The notes beneath the pieces were generated by a model, which was not told where the DNA came from, did not search any database, and worked only from the letters and a program-made list of their open reading frames with translations. This document shows positions 6,315 through 7,917 of a DNA stretch of 7,917 bases, one piece after another; the first letter of the stretch is position 1; each line of letters begins with the position of its first letter. This DNA comes from an uncultured Bacteroidales bacterium (GTDB lineage: Bacteria; Bacteroidota; Bacteroidia; Bacteroidales; UBA932). The stretch covers positions 1 to 7,917 of the forward strand of contig CALEJC010000119.1 in NCBI GenBank assembly GCA_937898205.1. Direction: 5' to 3'. Position numbers and translations under genes: made by a program.

Positions 6315-7841
6315 ATGAAAACGTTTGAAATAGTCTGTCCTCTCACAAGAGAGCCTCGCCTGAAGGAGATCGAGGCTAAGGCGTGTGGTCTGAAGTGGGT
6401 GCTGAAGAAGCGCTCGATTGATGCGCGCAAGGAACCCGTATGGCGCTATCAGTATGAGGCCTATGGTCCTGAAGATAACTATGTCCCTTATACTTTGCCG
6501 GAACCTTGCAAAGCAGATAATCCTGCCGATGTGATCGTCGTGGGCTCAGGTCCAGCCGGCATGTTTGCGGCGCTCAAGCTGGTTGAACTCGGGCATAGAC
6601 CCATCGTGCTGGAGAGAGGCAAGGATGTGCATGAGCGCAAGCGCGATATGGCTCTGCTTTCTCGCGAGGGTGTGGTCAATCCTGAGTCCAATTATTGTTA
6701 CGGTGAGGGCGGTGCCGGTGCGTTTTCAGATGGCAAGCTGTATACACGTTCTTCCAAGCGTGGAGATATCCGTGAGGTGCTGCACAATCTTGTGAGATTT
6801 GGTGCATCCAAGGACATCCTGACCGATGCTCATCCGCACATCGGATCGGATCGTCTTCCGGCAGTTGTGGAGAGCATCCGCAATTATATTGTGGAGAGTG
6901 GCGGAGAGTATCATTTCTCTGCTAAGTTGGTGTCTTTTAGCCGTTTGGAGGATGGAAGCCTTGAGGCTCATTGTGCCGATGGCAGCGTCTATCGTGGTGC
7001 GGCCATTATCCTTGCGACCGGACATTCGGCACGTGATATCTATGAGTATCTGCTTTCCGAGGGTGGCGAGCTTGAGGCCAAGGGCTTTGCTCTCGGTGTG
7101 AGAGTCGAGCATCCTCAGGAGAAGATCAACTGGTGTCAGTACCATGGACAGTGGAAGCCTGGTGTGCCGGCTGCAGAGTATTCGTTTGTGGAGCAGGTGG
7201 ATGGTCGTGGCGTCTTTTCTTTCTGCATGTGTCCGGGTGGTATCCTCGTGCCTTCGTCGACAGAGCCAAATACGGTGGTTCTCAACGGTATGTCCAATTC
7301 TGCACGTTCGGGTAAGTTTGCCAACGCAGGTGTTGTGGTGCAGATTGAGCCGGAGGATGTGCCTGGTGACAGTCCGATGCGACTGATGGATTTTCAGCGC
7401 GATGTCGAGAGGGATATGTTTACTCTTGCCCAGAGCTATGGAGCTACCAATCCGATGACTGCTCCTGCTCAGCGAATGGAGGATTTCTGCCTTGGCAAGA
7501 TCTCCAAGGCGATGCCACCGACTTCATATCATCCGGGCGTGGTTTCCGCCCCTCTTCATGAGGCGCTTCCGCCAATGGTTGCCGAGCGTTTGAAGAAGGC
7601 TTTTCCTCGTGTGAAGATGCGTAATTATTATACCAATGCGGCACTTCTTCTTGGCGTGGAGTCAAGGACTTCTTCGCCTGTGCGCATTCCTCGCGATCCG
7701 GAGAGTTATGAGTATGTTTCTGTGCCAGGTGTTTATCCTTGTGGTGAGGGTGCCGGTTATGCGGGCGGTATCGTCTCAAGCGCCATGGATGGCATTAATG
7801 TCGCTGTTGCAGTAGCCGCTGCACTCGATTCTAACAATTAG
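6315..7841 (+). CDS. FAD-dependent dehydrogenase of the COG2509 (uncharacterised NAD/FAD-utilising) family
   Basis: This is a 508-residue predicted flavoprotein of unknown substrate. Residues 1-65 form a small N-terminal domain with the family's conserved basic block KKRSIDARK (31-39). A Rossmann FAD-binding site follows: DVIVVGSGPAGMFAALKL (72-89, with G77xG79xxG82) and the acidic E100 that would bind the FAD ribose. Further blocks are YGEGGAGAFSDGKL (129-142), a second nucleotide-binding segment ILATGHSARD (232-241), FSFCMCPGG (301-309) with a Cys-x-Cys pair at 304 and 306, and a C-terminal FAD-contacting segment YPCGEGAGYAGGIVSSAMDG (474-493). There is no signal peptide or membrane segment, so it should be cytoplasmic. 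An in-frame TTG directly after the tsaD stop (6306) would add three residues. The ATG at 6315 is preferred because family members start close to the FEIVCPL strand. Its gap of 9 bp after tsaD suggests one operon, but proximity does not prove a role in tRNA modification. Confidence 0.9.
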   Translation: MKTFEIVCPLTREPRLKEIEAKACGLKWVLKKRSIDARKEPVWRYQYEAYGPEDNYVPYTLPEPCKADNPADVIVVGSGPAGMFAALKLVELGHRPIVLERGKDVHERKRDMALLSREGVVNPESNYCYGEGGAGAFSDGKLYTRSSKRGDIREVLHNLVRFGASKDILTDAHPHIGSDRLPAVVESIRNYIVESGGEYHFSAKLVSFSRLEDGSLEAHCADGSVYRGAAIILATGHSARDIYEYLLSEGGELEAKGFALGVRVEHPQEKINWCQYHGQWKPGVPAAEYSFVEQVDGRGVFSFCMCPGGILVPSSTEPNTVVLNGMSNSARSGKFANAGVVVQIEPEDVPGDSPMRLMDFQRDVERDMFTLAQSYGATNPMTAPAQRMEDFCLGKISKAMPPTSYHPGVVSAPLHEALPPMVAERLKKAFPRVKMRNYYTNAALLLGVESRTSSPVRIPRDPESYEYVSVPGVYPCGEGAGYAGGIVSSAMDGINVAVAVAAALDSNN

Positions 7842-7917
7842 TAGTTTTATCGGTTTAGCTATCTGTAGGTGGACTTGCGCTGCTCTCCTTGTGGAGCCTG
7901 TCGCTGCGCTCCATCCC
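7842..7917. repeat. Non-coding tail with short direct repeat and inverted repeat, cut by window end
   Basis: The 76 bases after the flavoprotein stop carry no supported gene. An 11-base unit occurs at 7878-7888 (CGCTGCTCTCC) and again at 7902-7912 (CGCTGCGCTCC), with 10 of 11 positions identical and a 24-base period. Overlapping it is an inverted repeat, TGGAGC (7892-7897) and GCTCCA (7908-7913), with a 10-base loop. No T-run follows within the window, so it cannot be called an intrinsic terminator. It may be the edge of a dispersed intergenic repeat or a folded 3' end of the transcript. Confidence 0.4.

Overview
The window looks like core chromosome from a member of the Bacteroidota, most likely the order Bacteroidales. 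Three things point there: a very long TamB-like protein of the Bacteroidota type, an RsmI-like tetrapyrrole-methylase-family protein directly downstream of it, and two exact matches to the Bacteroides-type -7 promoter element (TAnnTTTG) in the one real intergenic region. Family or genus cannot be fixed from the sequence alone. No phage, transposon, CRISPR or RNA gene was seen.

Layout. Positions 1-659 (minus) hold the 5' part of a SAM-dependent methyltransferase gene whose 3' end lies beyond the left edge. Positions 613-5193 (minus) hold a 1526-residue TamB-family envelope protein whose 3' end overlaps the methyltransferase start by 47 bp. Positions 5194-5282 are a compact divergent promoter region with one candidate -7 box per direction and a GC-rich inverted repeat in the presumed tamB leader. 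Positions 5283-6305 (plus) hold tsaD, and 6315-7841 (plus) hold a FAD-dependent dehydrogenase of the uncharacterised COG2509 type, nine bases after tsaD. Positions 7842-7917 are non-coding and contain a short direct repeat and an inverted repeat cut by the window edge.

How the genes relate. There are two divergent transcription units. The leftward one makes an inner-membrane-anchored periplasmic protein of the AsmA-like/bridge lipid-transport type, then a small methyltransferase probably translated by coupling. The rightward one makes TsaD, the catalytic subunit for the universal tRNA modification t6A37, together with a flavoprotein of unknown role. The other t6A genes (tsaB, tsaC, tsaE) and the outer-membrane TamA/TamL partner are not in the window. 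I found no convincing new multi-gene system. The most unusual points are the 47-bp coding overlap, the tightly packed divergent promoters with a possible leader hairpin, the conserved but unexplained flavoprotein next to tsaD, and the edge repeat.
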